Below, in pieces: positions 1-6,638 of a DNA stretch of 8,719 bases. The DNA is from an uncultured Lachnospiraceae bacterium (GTDB lineage: Bacteria > Bacillota_A > Clostridia > Lachnospirales > Lachnospiraceae). Position numbers and translations under genes: made by a program. Within the stretch, counting starts at the first letter, position 1. Every line of letters begins with the position of its first letter. The notes below the pieces were generated by a model that was not told where the DNA came from, made no database searches, and saw only the letters and a program-made list of their open reading frames with translations. The stretch spans positions 1-8,719 of the forward strand of contig CACZQE010000325.1 in assembly GCA_902783205.1 (NCBI GenBank). The letters are read 5' to 3'.

Positions 1-34
1 CAGATCAATATGTTTCTTTTTGTATAGTACTGTC

Positions 35-790
35 TCATGACTCCTTCTCCAGGTCTTTCTTATCCTGTCCGTACACCGCCTGCACCCTCTGTTTGAGGAG
101 GCGGAGGCAGCGCATCATATTGATTCTCTTATTCAGCATATCTCCCAGACTGCCGTGCTTAAGGTCTGTCACATTGGCCTGATGTCTCCTGTAAAAAAGA
201 AGGGGCTCATCGATCAGAACGACTTTCCCCATCTGCTCGGCCGCCATGCCGATCCAGAAGTCATGCATATACATTTCCCCGGGGATCGGGCAGACCACGG
301 GAACCAGTTCCCTGCGGAAGGCCATACAGCATCCCATGTAACTGTTGCGGATCACGTTCTTTATCATACCGGTCCTGCTGGCTCTCCAGGAAAAGACGGA
401 AGGCTCCTTCAGAAACTTTCCCTCCTGGTTCATCAGCTGGGCATCGTGGAGGACAGCCATCACCTGTGGATCCTCAAATGCTTCCGTCACCCGGCTGACC
501 TTGCCGGCTGCCCACACATCATCCTGGTCGGACAGGAATATAATGTCCCCTTTGCATTTTCGGAGGATATAGTCAAAATTCCTGACAACTCCCCTGCCCG
601 GTCCCTTCAGGAGCCGCACCCGGCTGTCTTCCCCGGCGATCTGCTCCAGCAGGGGCATGGATCCGTCCGAAGCGTCATCCACGGAAATGATCAGTTCGTC
701 CTTCTCATCCAGCTGGGGGAGAATACTGTCCGTTTGCTCCTTTATATAGGCGCCCCCGTTATAATAGGCAAGTGCTACAGATATTTTCAT
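35..790 (-). CDS. family 2 glycosyltransferase (rhamnosyltransferase-like)
   Basis: This 251-aa protein is a GT-A fold glycosyltransferase that would move a sugar from a nucleotide-sugar donor onto a cell-surface glycan or similar acceptor at the cytoplasmic face of the membrane. The start of the domain is typical (ISVALAYYNGGAYIKEQ, residues 3-19). An Asp pair lies at 38-39, and the donor/metal-binding motif SDQDDVW is at 87-93, as in many rhamnosyl- and other polysaccharide transferases. An HDFW motif at 176-179 and YRRHQANVT at 200-208 are also usual for this subfamily. No membrane segment is visible. I chose the ATG at 790 because a purine-rich AAGGGAAGGG sits 9 nt upstream; an in-frame ATG at 799 is too close to that site. 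The frame stays open to 922, but that stretch overlaps the 59-aa gene and is basic, low-complexity sequence. It is the last gene visible in the ATPase operon, 34 bp after the 59-aa gene. Donor and acceptor cannot be told. Confidence 0.87.
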   Translation of the reverse strand: MKISVALAYYNGGAYIKEQTDSILPQLDEKDELIISVDDASDGSMPLLEQIAGEDSRVRLLKGPGRGVVRNFDYILRKCKGDIIFLSDQDDVWAAGKVSRVTEAFEDPQVMAVLHDAQLMNQEGKFLKEPSVFSWRASRTGMIKNVIRNSYMGCCMAFRRELVPVVCPIPGEMYMHDFWIGMAAEQMGKVVLIDEPLLFYRRHQANVTDLKHGSLGDMLNKRINMMRCLRLLKQRVQAVYGQDKKDLEKES

Positions 791-824
791 GTAAGACATC
801 CCTTCCCTTCGTGTCAAATGTGTA

Positions 825-1004
825 TCAGAGAATGATTTCTTCCTCTTCCTTTTTCTTCCTCGCCGCCAGGATTCTGGCCTTTTCCTCCTCGGAAAGGTCT
901 CCTTCCTCCAGCAGCCGGTCATAATCTTTCGTACTCTTTGTCAGGTTATCACCCAGAAAGACCTTTACAACCTGATCATCCGGATTGCCGATCACAGATC
1001 CCAT
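825..1004 (-). CDS. 59-aa charged protein, unknown function
   Basis: I do not recognise this small protein. It begins MGSVIGNPDDQVVKVFLGDN, with a short possibly beta-forming stretch (residues 11-17). From about residue 38 it becomes a highly charged helix (LSEEEKARILAARKKK, 38-53), followed by four Glu and a hydrophobic tail IIL. Support for its being real: a strong GAAAGGAG site ends 8 nt before the ATG and overlaps the end of the ATPase gene, the gap to the ATPase stop is only 17 bp, and the frame ends in TGA 34 bp before the glycosyltransferase start. It has no signal peptide, cysteines or membrane segment. Its position between the ATPase and the glycosyltransferase suggests co-translation with the ATPase, and it could be a small partner or adaptor, which is inference. 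It is short enough to be missed by length-filtered gene calling. Confidence 0.72.
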   Translation of the reverse strand: MGSVIGNPDDQVVKVFLGDNLTKSTKDYDRLLEEGDLSEEEKARILAARKKKEEEEIIL

Positions 1005-1021
1005 ATTTTACGCTCCTTTCA

Positions 1022-2332
1022 TCAAGAGGGCCGGTCCATCTGGCCGGCCAGGTAATTGACAAATTGCTGGGCCGTTCTTCCGGAAATCCCGCCGTGGGAC
1101 AGTTCCCACTTATGCGCCTCGGAACAGAGCTCCTCGTCAGAGAGGGTGATCTGGGGATGGCGGGCCGCGAGATTCCTTACGATCTCATAATATTCTTTCT
1201 GATTAGGCTTCATGTAAGCGATGGTAATACCGAAGCGGGCAACCAGAGAAAGCTTCTCCTGCATGGTGTCTGACCGGTGCAGTTCATCATCCCTGTCACT
1301 GCGGTCGGACCAGGTTTCACGGATCAGATGGCGCCTGTTAGAGGTAGCGTAGATCAGGACATTGTCGGGCCTGGTCTCCATGCCTCCTTCAATCACAGCC
1401 TTCAGATACTTGTAATCCGTCTCGAAATCTTCGAAGGACAGATCGTCCATGTAGATAATAAAGCGATAGTTCCTGTTCTTGATATGACTGATCACCCGGG
1501 ACAGGTCCTTGAACTCATGCTTGTAGATCTCGATCATCCGCAGGCCCCGGTCGTAATACTGATTCAGGATGGCTTTGATGCTGGTGGATTTACCCGTTCC
1601 GGCATCTCCGTAAAGCAGGCAGTTATTGGCGAGCCTTCCGCTTACAAAGGCCTCCGTATTCTCGATCAGCTTCTTTTTCTGAATCTCATAACCGGTCAGG
1701 TCATCCAGCACTACCTTGTCCATGTTCTTAATGGGAATAAACTCCAGCTCCCCCCGTTCCCGGGAAAGCCTGAAAGCCTTGTTCAGACCGAACATTCCCA
1801 CACCGTAGTCCCTGTAGAATCCTACCACGGCATCAAAGAAAGTGTCCACATCCGGAGCCGCAGCCAGTTTTTCGGACAGGGCCCGGACCTTTTCACTCAC
1901 ATTTATGTTATACATCTGCTCCTTTTTCCCGATGGCCCGGTATGAAAGCAGAGTGGAGAAACAGTCGATCCCCAGGGTTTCCTCCAGAGGTCTGAAATCA
2001 TAGGCGAAGAGGTCCATGAACATACGGAAATCATTTTTCGCAAAGTGATTGACCGTACCGTCATTGGCTCCCACCTTCTCGCTGGTCAGTGTGAAGGAGT
2101 TTTCGTTGGTCACCAGGACATAGGTCAGATAATTGTGCCAGAGATTCTTGTCAAATCCGTATGTGGTCCCCAGATCCAGCAGCCGTTTGACTTCCCGGTA
2201 GATACGGGCGATCAGGTCTTCATCCCTGTAATGACAGCTGTCAAATGTCCTGAAAATGTCCGACAGCCTGCTTAAAATACTGTCCTCGCCCAGATTATTG
2301 TAGATGATCAGTTTGGAAATGATCCGATACAT
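1022..2332 (-). CDS. AAA+ ATPase of the DUF815 / COG2607 type
   Basis: A 436-aa protein whose C-terminal half is a P-loop ATPase of the DUF815 (COG2607, predicted AAA+ ATPase) type. The Walker A motif GDAGTGKST is at 242-250 and the Walker B stretch [12 protein letters not shown] at 291-302. A sensor-1-like ATSNRRHL is at 329-336, and [11 protein letters not shown] at 415-425 could carry a sensor-2 arginine. Residues 340-357 are rich in Asp, Arg and Ser, as is usual after the sensor region in this family. The N-terminal 200 residues are mostly helical with no motif I recognise, and may bind the partner or substrate. No membrane segment is seen, so it is probably cytosolic. Its ATG directly follows the TAA of the upstream gene (TAAATG), and its GGGGAGGAA ribosome site lies inside that gene, so the two are likely translationally coupled. 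The role of the family is not established to my knowledge. The fold call is secure; a biological role is not. Confidence 0.88.
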   Translation of the reverse strand: MYRIISKLIIYNNLGEDSILSRLSDIFRTFDSCHYRDEDLIARIYREVKRLLDLGTTYGFDKNLWHNYLTYVLVTNENSFTLTSEKVGANDGTVNHFAKNDFRMFMDLFAYDFRPLEETLGIDCFSTLLSYRAIGKKEQMYNINVSEKVRALSEKLAAAPDVDTFFDAVVGFYRDYGVGMFGLNKAFRLSRERGELEFIPIKNMDKVVLDDLTGYEIQKKKLIENTEAFVSGRLANNCLLYGDAGTGKSTSIKAILNQYYDRGLRMIEIYKHEFKDLSRVISHIKNRNYRFIIYMDDLSFEDFETDYKYLKAVIEGGMETRPDNVLIYATSNRRHLIRETWSDRSDRDDELHRSDTMQEKLSLVARFGITIAYMKPNQKEYYEIVRNLAARHPQITLSDEELCSEAHKWELSHGGISGRTAQQFVNYLAGQMDRPS

Positions 2333-3013
2333 TTAAGCTTCCTCCCCGCCCGGGTTACCGGCTTCTTTCTTCTTATTCTCAATTTCCTCAAGAAGACTGT
2401 CGATATTCAGCTCTTTCATCTGGCCGGCGAACTTCTTCTTGAGATCTGAGATACTGCTTTTGGCCTTATCCCGGTCCCCGTCGAAAGCCTCATATCCTTC
2501 AAAGGTGGAGATGGTAGGCTGATCAGGATCTCTCTGCTCCCTGTTGGCGATCAGCTCCAGGCCGGGCCATGCAAACTGGGGTTTCTCCTCATGTACCCTG
2601 CCGGCCCTTAGATCCTCCAGAGTGATCAGGCCGGGATAGGCATATTTGGGTCTGTAATCCGGCATGGCAAAGACCTCAAAGCAATCTGTGATCTTGATCC
2701 CGGACAGGTCATCCGGCAGGCCTTTTTTCAGATACTGGGGAAAATGATCTTTATAAAACTCGTAGATCACCTGCTTGACCACCGGGTCATGCAGGCTGCT
2801 CTCTGTCTTCTCGTCATTGATATAAATGTAATAGCGGTCCAGATAGGGCAGCACCCGCATTTCGGAAGTGATGGATGTCACCTCCGGCACGGAAGGATAG
2901 GAAACCTCTTTCTTGCGGAAGGTTCTCTTCCCGTCCTTCCATTCAGTGATTCCCTCCATATTATATTTATCCATTTCAAAATAGAGACTTTTGAGTAAAG
3001 AAAATTCATACAT
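2333..3013 (-). CDS. 226-aa protein of unknown function, partner of the ATPase
   Basis: I do not recognise a family. The protein has a mixed N-terminal domain (1-110) rich in Tyr and charged residues, including LPYLDRYYIYINDEK at 55-69. A Pro/Tyr-rich middle follows, with a short internal echo: KYAYPGL (123-129) and QFAWPGL (146-152). The C-terminus (about 182-216) is a charged helix with coiled-coil character (KKKFAGQMKELNIDSLLEEIENKKK, in part), ending in a flexible Gly/Glu tail. There is no signal peptide or membrane segment. The ATG at 3013 is chosen from the GGAGGAA site 8 nt upstream, just after a GGCAGG/CCTGCC hairpin. It is the first gene of its operon, and its stop codon abuts the ATPase start. 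Zero spacing of this kind usually goes with subunits made in fixed ratio, so I infer that it works physically with the ATPase, either as substrate adaptor or as the ATPase's target. Confidence 0.82.
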   Translation of the reverse strand: MYEFSLLKSLYFEMDKYNMEGITEWKDGKRTFRKKEVSYPSVPEVTSITSEMRVLPYLDRYYIYINDEKTESSLHDPVVKQVIYEFYKDHFPQYLKKGLPDDLSGIKITDCFEVFAMPDYRPKYAYPGLITLEDLRAGRVHEEKPQFAWPGLELIANREQRDPDQPTISTFEGYEAFDGDRDKAKSSISDLKKKFAGQMKELNIDSLLEEIENKKKEAGNPGGEEA

Positions 3014-3028
3014 AATACTGTTTCCTCC

Positions 3029-3045
3029 GGCAGGTCTTCCCTGCC
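3029..3045 (-). promoter_or_regulatory. hairpin before the ribosome site of the 226-aa gene
   Basis: Read on the minus strand, GGCAGG, a 5-nt loop (GAAGA) and CCTGCC form a perfect 6-bp stem. The stem ends immediately next to the GGAGGAA ribosome binding site of the 226-aa gene. It could modulate access to that site, act as a protein-binding dyad, or stabilise the 5' end of the mRNA. The same hexamers form a hairpin at 3206-3220 for the divergent gene. The structure is seen; the function is inference. Confidence 0.45.
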
Positions 3046-3082
3046 TGTTCCATTAAGGCAATTGCTCTGTTTCAGGTATTCT

Positions 3083-3111
3083 ATTTTAACATTTTCCCTC
3101 TCTTTTTTCTA
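3083..3111 (-). promoter_or_regulatory. candidate sigma-A promoter for the ATPase operon
   Basis: On the minus strand a -10 box TAAAAT (3083-3088, five of six consensus bases) is preceded by TGT, giving an extended -10 (TGTTAAAAT). A -35 box TAGAAA (3106-3111, four of six) lies 17 bp upstream. Transcription would start near 3076 and give a leader of about 60 nt before the 226-aa gene. The surrounding sequence is AT-rich compared with the genes. An overlapping TAGAAT at 3078-3083 is a second possible -10 but has no good -35. Confidence 0.55.
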
Positions 3112-3152
3112 CATTTACTTGACAGATAAAAGGAAAACCGCTCTCCTTCTCA

Positions 3153-3181
3153 TTGCCGAATGGTCTTCTGAATGATACAAT
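3153..3181 (+). promoter_or_regulatory. candidate sigma-A promoter for the 100-aa gene
   Basis: TTGCCG (3153-3158, four of six consensus bases) and TACAAT (3176-3181, five of six) are separated by 17 bp. The -10 box is preceded by TGA, making an extended -10 (TGATACAAT). Transcription would start near 3188 and give a leader of about 50 nt holding the 3206-3220 hairpin. A perfect TTGACA at 3119-3124 lies further upstream but has no matching -10 at the right distance. Confidence 0.55.
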
Positions 3182-3205
3182 AATTCATCATAAGAAAAAG
3201 AAAGT

Positions 3206-3220
3206 CCTGCCAGAGGCAGG
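3206..3220 (+). promoter_or_regulatory. hairpin before the ribosome site of the 100-aa gene
   Basis: CCTGCC, a 3-nt AGA loop and GGCAGG form a perfect 6-bp stem in the leader of the 100-aa gene, a few bases before its AAAGGA ribosome site (3225-3230). The two arms are the same hexamers as in the hairpin at 3029-3045 on the divergent transcript. It has no T-run after it, so it is not a terminator. A role in translation control or as an operator is inference. Confidence 0.45.
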
Positions 3221-3236
3221 CCGGAAAGGATTCCCC

Positions 3237-3539
3237 ATGACAAAGACTTCTGAATTCCTCACTCTTCTCCGCCAGTACCGGGGTGTGATCGGAAATATCC
3301 GGGTCAATGAAGACCTTTTTATTACATTTGATTCTGTATGGTTCAACTATTACGAGTCGGATGACGAGATCCAGTTTGCTCTGCAGAACCAGGAAGGGCA
3401 TGTGGCCATCTCCCACATTGTCTCTTACGACAGAATTCCCGATGATGAGCTTTTTGAAAATGCCGTGTCAGGCTACGATTGCACGACAGCCACCGGCATT
3501 CAGGCATCCTTCTTCTGTTACAATCCCCGCAACCATTAA
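3237..3539 (+). CDS. 100-aa protein of unknown function
   Basis: The only convincing plus-strand gene in the window; I do not recognise its family. It begins MTKTSEFLTLLRQYRGVIG. An apparently beta-rich centre follows (LFITFDSVWFNYYESDDEIQ, 27-46), then a helix-prone acidic stretch (RIPDDELFENAVSGYD), and it ends in SFFCYNPRNH. It is acidic and soluble, without signal peptide or membrane segment. The frame runs upstream to an ATG at 3153, but that overlaps the proposed promoter and has no ribosome site. The ATG at 3237 has AAAGGA 6 nt upstream, so I use it. It has its own promoter, leader hairpin and terminator, so it is probably a single-gene transcript. It is divergent from the 226-aa/ATPase operon and may share regulation with it, given the matching leader hairpins. 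Confidence 0.75.
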   Translation: MTKTSEFLTLLRQYRGVIGNIRVNEDLFITFDSVWFNYYESDDEIQFALQNQEGHVAISHIVSYDRIPDDELFENAVSGYDCTTATGIQASFFCYNPRNH

Positions 3540-3601
3540 AAAAGGTGCGGTACACCTTCCGGACCGTCTGACCGGCCCTGAAAGTGTCCGCACCCTTTTT
3601 T
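3538..3601. terminator. bidirectional Rho-independent terminator
   Basis: The outer stem GGTGCGG (3544-3550) pairs with CCGCACC (3588-3594) and extends inward, after one bulged base, through ACAC (3552-3555) with GTGT (3584-3587). The GC-rich loop contains two CCGG palindromes. Six T residues follow (3596-3601) and six A residues precede (3538-3543), so the hairpin has a U-run in either direction. It sits between two convergent genes: the 100-aa gene, whose TAA overlaps the A-run, and rpiB, which ends at 3625. It can terminate both. Confidence 0.88.
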
Positions 3602-3624
3602 GTTATTTCCTGTTTTACACAGCT

Positions 3625-4071
3625 TTATACGTCTTCGATCATCCCGACTCTTCTCTCATGTCTTCCGGTCCCTGCATAGACCGCGTCAAGCCAGGCTGTG
3701 ACGATCGCTTTGGCAGTCTCGAGGCCGATGATCCTGGAACCGAAGGCAATGATATTGGCATTATTATGCTCTTTGGTCAGTCTGGCCGATACCGGCTCGC
3801 TTACGACTGCCGCACGTATGCCTTTCACTTTATTGGCTGCCAGAGAAATGCCGATTCCTGTTCCGCAGATCAGTACCCCCGCATCCACCTCGCCGTCGGC
3901 CACTGCGTGTCCTACTTTATGTCCGTAGATCGGATAGTCCACTCTCTCTTCCGTATCTGTTCCGTAATTGATTACTTTATAGCCTTTTTCTTCCAGAAAT
4001 TCTTTGATGGCAAACTTCATCTTCACGGAAGAATGGTCATTGGCAATTCCGATCACTTTGATTTCAGACAA
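3625..4071 (-). CDS. rpiB: ribose-5-phosphate isomerase B
   Basis: This cytosolic enzyme interconverts ribose 5-phosphate and ribulose 5-phosphate; some relatives also act on allose 6-phosphate. At 148 aa it matches the family length. The key residues are all visible: Asp12-His13 (NDHSS), DYPIY at 45-49, Cys69 in the LICGTGIGIS loop, ANKVKGIRA at 79-87, His102-Asn103 in EHNNAN, and Arg137 and Arg141 in GRHERRV. By similarity to E. coli RpiB it is a canonical member. The start is a TTG at 4071. A strong AGGGGGGTG lies 6 nt upstream, and no in-frame ATG or GTG lies between that site and the conserved domain, so a weaker start codon is used here. It is the last gene of the sugar operon, 56 bp after the kinase, and is followed by a terminator. 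It would link ribose or ribulose phosphates to the transketolase and transaldolase encoded upstream. Confidence 0.93.
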   Translation of the reverse strand: MSEIKVIGIANDHSSVKMKFAIKEFLEEKGYKVINYGTDTEERVDYPIYGHKVGHAVADGEVDAGVLICGTGIGISLAANKVKGIRAAVVSEPVSARLTKEHNNANIIAFGSRIIGLETAKAIVTAWLDAVYAGTGRHERRVGMIEDV

Positions 4072-4127
4072 TTATGTCACCCCCCTGTAAAGTCGGATAT
4101 TACAGCTGTCTGCTGTGTATCACGGTA

Positions 4128-5672
4128 TTAATTGTTGTGATCTACTACTTTATGAACAATATCTCTCATCTGCGGCCATGTCTCCATGTAGCGATCCATG
4201 TAGAACTTATATTTCTCATGGTCTGCCATGTTCGGAGTAAAGGTCTTGTCCACTCTTACCAGAGTCTTTGCTGCTTCTGAGAAATCTTTGAAGAGGCCTG
4301 CGCCTACGGAAGCGATGATGGCGTCACCCAGGCATCCTGCACTCTGGTTCTCAACAGTTGTATACATGGGAACACCGATGATATCACAGTGCATCTGCAT
4401 CCAGAAATCAGATGTACAGATTCCGCCTGCAGCATAGATTTCCTTAACATCATAGCCTGCTTCCTTCATACTTACGATACAGTGATTTGCGCCGTAAGCA
4501 ACACCCTCGTATACCGCTCTTGCGATATGTGCGGTTGTGGTACCGATGGATAAGCCCCAGAAGATTCCACGAGCCTTGGAGTCAGCATAAGGAGCACGGT
4601 TGCCCTGGAAGTCGGAGTTCATGACAACACCTTCGCATCCGATCGGGATAGCAGCTGCCTTCTCTGTGATCAGATCATAGATGTTCATCTCACGCTCTGT
4701 TGCTTCCTGCAGCCAGGAACCCGGAAGAAGGTTGTTTCTGAACCATGTAAGGATTGCGCCGGAAGATGTCTGTCCGCCCTCAAGAAGGCTGGTTCCCTCG
4801 TACATACAGTTGGGATATGTTCCGTTTACACCGTCCTCGTGGAAATCTGTTTCGGAAAGTCCGAGCAGACAGCTGGATGTTCCGCCGATCAGGGTCATTC
4901 CGTTGGGATTCACACCGCCGACACCAAACATACATGCGTTACAGTCTGCAGTTCCCTCTACAACGATGGTCTTCTCGGAAAGACCGAATGCCTTGGAAGC
5001 TTCGGGGCTTACCGGACCGATCACAGCGCCTACAGGAAGGATTTCTTCCGGAACCTTGTCCAGCCAGTCTTCGATACCTACTGCCTCAAGGAGATCCTTG
5101 GGATAGCCGCCGTTTCTGTCGTCATAGTTCCAGCGGAATGCAGCGATGGATTTACATACGGTAAGCTTGCCGGTCAGCTGAAGGTTCAGCCAGTCTTCGA
5201 AATCAAAGATTGTTTTAGCCTTCTCCCATACCTCAGGCTGGTTTCTCTTTGTCCACATCAGCTTGGGAATCATGGTGTCCGCGCGGAAGCTGGGTTTGTA
5301 GAATCTGGTTGCAGCGAACTTATCACGGATCGTATCGATCTCAGCTGCTTCCTGGGCAGCACGTACATCCGGCCATAACATGGGTTTGCGGACGGATTCG
5401 TTGTTCTCATCCAGGAATACGATCGTGCTGGTGGTCGCGTCACAGGTAACTGCAACGATATCGTCAGGATTAACACCGGATTTCTTGATGGCACCGGGGA
5501 TTGCTTTCTTCAGCGCTGCGTACCATTCCTTGTCATCCTGCTCTGCCCATCCGTTCTGGGGATAGGTTGTCGGATACTCAGCGATATCATATGCTCTGTT
5601 CTGTCCTCTTAAGTCGAAAATAGCGACACGGACACTACCTGTACCACAGTCAATACCCATTAAATACTTCAT
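4128..5672 (-). CDS. FGGY-family carbohydrate kinase (pentulose or other ketose)
   Basis: A 514-aa ATP-dependent sugar kinase of the FGGY family, the usual length. The first phosphate-binding loop is DCGTGSVRVAIFD (8-20). An FGGY signature region is RADTMIPKLMW (130-140), the catalytic-base Asp is D243 in EGTADCNACMFGVG, and the second phosphate loop is IGGTSSC (262-268). The adenosine site shows as AAGGICTSDFWMQ (414-426), and the C-terminal ENQSAGCLGDA is at 442-452. It would phosphorylate a free ketose such as ribulose, xylulose or a related sugar, priming it for the isomerases, transketolase and transaldolase of the operon. Residues 99-104 read LWPDVRA rather than the common LWMDHRA or LWSDRRA, so the substrate may not be D-xylulose. 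The ATG at 5672 has AAGGGAG 7 nt upstream. The gene lies 27 bp after the transketolase C-terminal gene. The family is sure; the substrate is not. Confidence 0.92.
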   Translation of the reverse strand: MKYLMGIDCGTGSVRVAIFDLRGQNRAYDIAEYPTTYPQNGWAEQDDKEWYAALKKAIPGAIKKSGVNPDDIVAVTCDATTSTIVFLDENNESVRKPMLWPDVRAAQEAAEIDTIRDKFAATRFYKPSFRADTMIPKLMWTKRNQPEVWEKAKTIFDFEDWLNLQLTGKLTVCKSIAAFRWNYDDRNGGYPKDLLEAVGIEDWLDKVPEEILPVGAVIGPVSPEASKAFGLSEKTIVVEGTADCNACMFGVGGVNPNGMTLIGGTSSCLLGLSETDFHEDGVNGTYPNCMYEGTSLLEGGQTSSGAILTWFRNNLLPGSWLQEATEREMNIYDLITEKAAAIPIGCEGVVMNSDFQGNRAPYADSKARGIFWGLSIGTTTAHIARAVYEGVAYGANHCIVSMKEAGYDVKEIYAAGGICTSDFWMQMHCDIIGVPMYTTVENQSAGCLGDAIIASVGAGLFKDFSEAAKTLVRVDKTFTPNMADHEKYKFYMDRYMETWPQMRDIVHKVVDHNN

Positions 5673-5699
5673 CTTGTAACTCCCTTCTTGTTAATGCAT

Positions 5700-6638
5700 T
5701 TATAAATAAGCTTTTACGGTTTCATATACGCCTTTGCCATCCAGTCCGTACTTCTCAAGAAGCTTTACAGCCGGGCCGGAAACACCGAATTCATCATTGA
5801 TGCCGATTCGTTTCAGCGGAACCGGTGCCACTTCTCCGAGGACTTCTGCCACAGCGCCGCCCAGTCCGCCGATTACAGAGTGCTCTTCAACCGTGACTAC
5901 CTTGCCTGTCTTCTTTGCGGAAGCAGCCAGAAGTTCCTTGTCAATGGGCTTGATGGTATGAATGTTGATTACCTCAGCGCTGATTCCGTCAGCTGCGAGC
6001 ATGTCTGCCGCCTCCAGTGCGGAGCTGACGCAAAGTCCTGTGGCAACAAGTGTTACATCCGTACCCTCTTTCAGTACCACGCCCTTGCCTACTTCAAATT
6101 TATAGTCAGGCCTGTCATTGATCACCGGCACTGCCAGTCTTCCGAACCTCAGATAAACAGGGCCTTCCATCTCATATGCAGCTCTGACTGCTGCTTTTGC
6201 CTCCACATCGTCCGACGGGGAGATGATCGTCATACCCGGAATGGTTCTCATCAGGGCGATATCCTCATTACACTGATGGGTCGCGCCGTCTTCACCGACG
6301 GAAATTCCTGCATGTGTAGCGCCGATTTTTACATTCAATCCCGGATAGCCGATGGAATTTCTTACCTGCTCAAATGCACGTCCTGCCGCGAACATGGCAA
6401 ATGTGCTCGCAAAGGGAACAAGTCCTGTGGTGGAAAGTCCTGCTGCGATACCCATCATGTTGCACTCTGCGATACCGCAGTCGATATGTCTTTCGGGAAA
6501 TACCTTTTTAAATGTACCACTCTTTGTAGCTGCAGCAAGGTCAGCATCCAGCACTACAAGATTGTCATGCTCTTTTCCCAGTTCTGCCAGCGCTTCTCCA
6601 TAACTCTGTCTTGTTGCGACTTTCTTTACTTCTGACAT
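5700..6638 (-). CDS. transketolase, C-terminal subunit
   Basis: This 312-aa protein carries the pyrimidine-binding and C-terminal domains of a split transketolase. Transketolase moves two-carbon units between ketose and aldose phosphates using thiamine diphosphate. Glu58 in CGIAECNMMGIAAG matches the glutamate that activates the thiamine ring. His109 (GATHAG) and His121 (GATHQ) lie in the active-site region, and LRFGR (163-167) matches a phosphate-contacting segment. The C-terminal domain (about 190-312) has the usual VEEHSVIGGLGGAV at 250-263. DXS and pyruvate dehydrogenase E1 beta share this fold, but pairing with the neighbouring N-terminal subunit and the pentose context favour transketolase. 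Its ATG directly abuts the stop of that subunit gene (TAAATG), with the GGGGGAAG ribosome site inside the upstream gene, consistent with equal amounts of the two halves. Confidence 0.94.
   Translation of the reverse strand: MSEVKKVATRQSYGEALAELGKEHDNLVVLDADLAAATKSGTFKKVFPERHIDCGIAECNMMGIAAGLSTTGLVPFASTFAMFAAGRAFEQVRNSIGYPGLNVKIGATHAGISVGEDGATHQCNEDIALMRTIPGMTIISPSDDVEAKAAVRAAYEMEGPVYLRFGRLAVPVINDRPDYKFEVGKGVVLKEGTDVTLVATGLCVSSALEAADMLAADGISAEVINIHTIKPIDKELLAASAKKTGKVVTVEEHSVIGGLGGAVAEVLGEVAPVPLKRIGINDEFGVSGPAVKLLEKYGLDGKGVYETVKAYL

Noticed and set aside
155..835. Long plus-strand open frame opposite the glycosyltransferase
   Set aside because: It is antisense to a gene with clear family motifs, is rich in His, Pro and Cys in no domain pattern, and has no ribosome site.
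791..922. Longer N-terminus for the glycosyltransferase
   Set aside because: The extension overlaps the 59-aa gene, is basic low-complexity sequence, and the conserved domain starts right at the ATG at 790 with a ribosome site before it.
3119..3124. Perfect TTGACA as a -35 box for the 100-aa gene
   Set aside because: At 16-18 bp downstream there is no TATAAT-like box; the extended -10 at 3173-3181 pairs better with TTGCCG at 3153.
3307..4131. 274-codon plus-strand open frame
   Set aside because: It overlaps the 100-aa gene in another frame, runs through the terminator hairpin and lies antisense to canonical rpiB.
5880..6635. 251-codon plus-strand open frame opposite transketolase
   Set aside because: It is a Cys- and His-rich shadow of a strongly conserved transketolase gene with no independent support.
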